Shown piece after piece: positions 14,578 through 16,121 of a stretch of 16,121 bases of DNA. The DNA is taken from the NCBI GenBank assembly GCA_000431515.1, contig HF991360.1, forward strand, positions 1 to 16,121. The letters are read 5' to 3'. The stretch's first letter is position 1. Each line of letters starts with the position of its first letter. The notes under the pieces are model-generated. The model had not been told where the DNA came from and did no database searches. It saw only the letters and a list, made by a program, of their open reading frames with translations. Source of the stretch: Clostridium sp. CAG:632 (lineage in GTDB: Bacteria > Bacillota > Clostridia > Lachnospirales > Lachnospiraceae). Position numbers and translations under genes: made by a program.

Positions 14578-15951
14578 TTATCTTTCAGCAGCAATCTGTC
14601 TTGCAACGTATACACCACTGGCGGAAGCATGAGAAAGAGAATGTGTCACACCGCTTCCGTCTCCGATAATATATAATCCCTTATAACAGCTTTCCAGATG
14701 TTCATCCAGCTCTACTTCCATATTATAAAACTTCACTTCCACACCATAAAGCAAGGTATCATCATTGGCGGTTCCCGGTGCGATCTTATCCAGTGCATAG
14801 ATCATCTCGATGATACCATCCAGAATCCGCTTCGGCAGTACCAGGCTCAAATCACCCGGTGTCGCAGCTAAGGTCGGCTCTACCAGTCCCTCTGCGATCC
14901 GCTTGTCATTGCTGCGCCGTCCCCGGACCAGATCACCGAACCGCTGTACGATCACGCCGCCACCCAGCATATTGGACAGCCGTGCAATACTCTCACCATA
15001 GCCGTTACTGTCCTTAAACGGCTCTGAGAAATGCTTGGATACCAGCAATGCAAAGTTCGTATTCTCTGTCTGCTTATCTGCGCCCTCATAGCTGTGACCG
15101 TTTACGGTTACAATTCCATTTGTATTCTCATTTACTACGATTCCTTTCGGATTCATGCAGAAGGTTCGGACCGAATCCTCAAACTTCTGTGTCCGGTACA
15201 CGATCTTACTCTCATACAGCTCATCCGTCAGATGTGAGAAAATAACAGCCGGCAGCTCTACCCGGACACCAATGTCCACCCGGTTGGACTTCGTATGGAT
15301 CTGCAGCTCCCGACAAATCTTCTCCATCCACTTGCTGCCACTGCGTCCTACGGAAATTATGCACCTTTCTGCATCATAGTTCTGTCCATCCTCACAGTAA
15401 ATACGATACTCCCCATCAATAGCTTCTACCGTCTTTACCGGTGTATCAAAATAAAAGTCCACCCGTTCCTTTAATTCCGCATACAGGTTCTCCAGCACAA
15501 TAAAATTAATATCCGTTCCCAGATGACGTACCGATGCATCTAAAAGATTTAACTTATTCTGCAGGCAGAGCTTCTTAAACCCACTGCCGGAGGTAGAATA
15601 AAGCTTCGTTCCTTCACCGCCGAATTTCATATTGATTTCATCCACATATTCCATTAATTCAATGGCCTGTTTTCTTCCTATATACTCATATAACGTACCG
15701 CCAAACGCATTGGTGATATTGTATTTTCCGTCTGAAAATGCGCCGGCTCCGCCAAATCCGCTCATGATCGAACAGCTCTTACAATTAATACAACTCTTGA
15801 TCTTCTCTCCGTCGATCGGACAATGGCGCTTCTCCAATGCATGGCCGGCCTCAAATACAGCAATCTTCATCTCCGGGTTCTTCTGCACCAGCTCATATGC
15901 AGAGAAAATTCCTCCCGGTCCCGCTCCAATAATAATCACATCATATCTCAT
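14578..15951 (-). CDS. FAD-dependent dehydrogenase-like protein (COG2509 type)
   Basis: The 457-residue protein is a predicted flavoprotein oxidoreductase of unknown substrate. Residues 4-14 (DVIIIGAGPGG) form the dinucleotide-binding turn, with Glu34 ending the second strand (VFEAG). A characteristic block follows: HCP (Cys44), then Cys54, Cys57 and Cys60, then GFGGAGAFSDGKYN (65-78). A C-terminal FAD contact is seen in GLYIIGDGSG and the SLSHASASGVYVA helix. Length is near that of the family. GGTAGG lies 4 nt before the ATG. No signal peptide is present. It lies upstream of the XRE gene on the same strand, with about 147 bp between, so linked expression is possible but not shown. The substrate is unknown. 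Confidence 0.88.
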   Translation of the reverse strand: MRYDVIIIGAGPGGIFSAYELVQKNPEMKIAVFEAGHALEKRHCPIDGEKIKSCINCKSCSIMSGFGGAGAFSDGKYNITNAFGGTLYEYIGRKQAIELMEYVDEINMKFGGEGTKLYSTSGSGFKKLCLQNKLNLLDASVRHLGTDINFIVLENLYAELKERVDFYFDTPVKTVEAIDGEYRIYCEDGQNYDAERCIISVGRSGSKWMEKICRELQIHTKSNRVDIGVRVELPAVIFSHLTDELYESKIVYRTQKFEDSVRTFCMNPKGIVVNENTNGIVTVNGHSYEGADKQTENTNFALLVSKHFSEPFKDSNGYGESIARLSNMLGGGVIVQRFGDLVRGRRSNDKRIAEGLVEPTLAATPGDLSLVLPKRILDGIIEMIYALDKIAPGTANDDTLLYGVEVKFYNMEVELDEHLESCYKGLYIIGDGSGVTHSLSHASASGVYVARQIAAER

Positions 15952-16121
15952 ATAACCTACCTGCCTTTCAATCTATGCCTTTCCTTTTTCTCATACCGCA
16001 TTCCTCTCGTTGCCATAACCGAGATAAGATGACACTGCATCTTCCTTGTCTCCATAATTGCCGCAAAATAAAAACAGCTACCGCAAATGCTTCAGAATCC
16101 CATTGGGATGCTTCTGTCATT

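Noticed and set aside
15031..16032. Plus-strand open frames opposite the FAD protein gene
   Set aside because: Antisense shadows of a well-supported flavoprotein gene, low complexity in serine and leucine, no ribosome site.
15991..16121. Short minus-strand frame ending at 15991 and an imperfect hairpin near 16093-16115
   Set aside because: The frame has no start codon after its upstream stop and no family match. The hairpin (TCCC-ATT-GGGA core with bulges) is about 25 nt from the nearest T run, so neither a gene nor a terminator can be claimed in the final 170 bases.

Overview
The window looks like the chromosome of a gut-type Firmicute, most likely Lachnospiraceae (Clostridia). The pointers are strong AGGAGG-type ribosome sites, occasional TTG starts, an Rpn-family nuclease of the Lachnospiraceae type, a DUF2974 lipase-like protein, an Fe-S protein/Crp regulator pair and anaerobic ferredoxin-linked metabolism. 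Genus cannot be told from sequence alone. No rRNA, tRNA or CRISPR array was seen.

Layout. 1-72: two copies of a 22-bp repeat that may be the end of an IS21-like element. 84-1362: an AraC-type regulator with a consensus promoter. 1402-2526 (minus): a DUF2974 alpha/beta-hydrolase. 2775-9312: a metabolic block with an AMP-forming acyl-CoA ligase (minus), a divergent aminotransferase plus PfkB sugar-phosphate kinase (plus), and a convergent iorAB pair (minus) for indolepyruvate/arylpyruvate:ferredoxin oxidoreductase. Ligase, 2-oxoacid:ferredoxin oxidoreductase and aminotransferase are together the three activities needed to interconvert arylacetates and aromatic amino acids, in either direction.

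9536-12030 is a gene graveyard. An Rpn-family nuclease gene is broken by two internal tandem duplications (146 and 65 bp), each shifting the frame; removing one copy of each would leave exactly 352 codons. Next come a response-regulator fragment fused to an internally deleted histidine kinase, then the first codons of a VTC-type polyphosphate polymerase gene. Both remnant units keep promoter-like regions with paired TTTAAG-type repeats, suggesting a former two-component system that controlled itself and the polymerase gene.

12031-13423: an Fe-S protein gene and a divergent Crp/Fnr-type regulator share a perfect 16-bp palindrome centred about 41.5 bp upstream of the predicted start of the Fe-S protein transcript, the classical position for Crp-type activation. 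13420-14430 (minus): a membrane-anchored XRE regulator whose stop overlaps that of the Crp gene. 14578-15951 (minus): a COG2509-type FAD protein with a conserved-looking cysteine cluster. The last 170 bases hold nothing that could be assigned.
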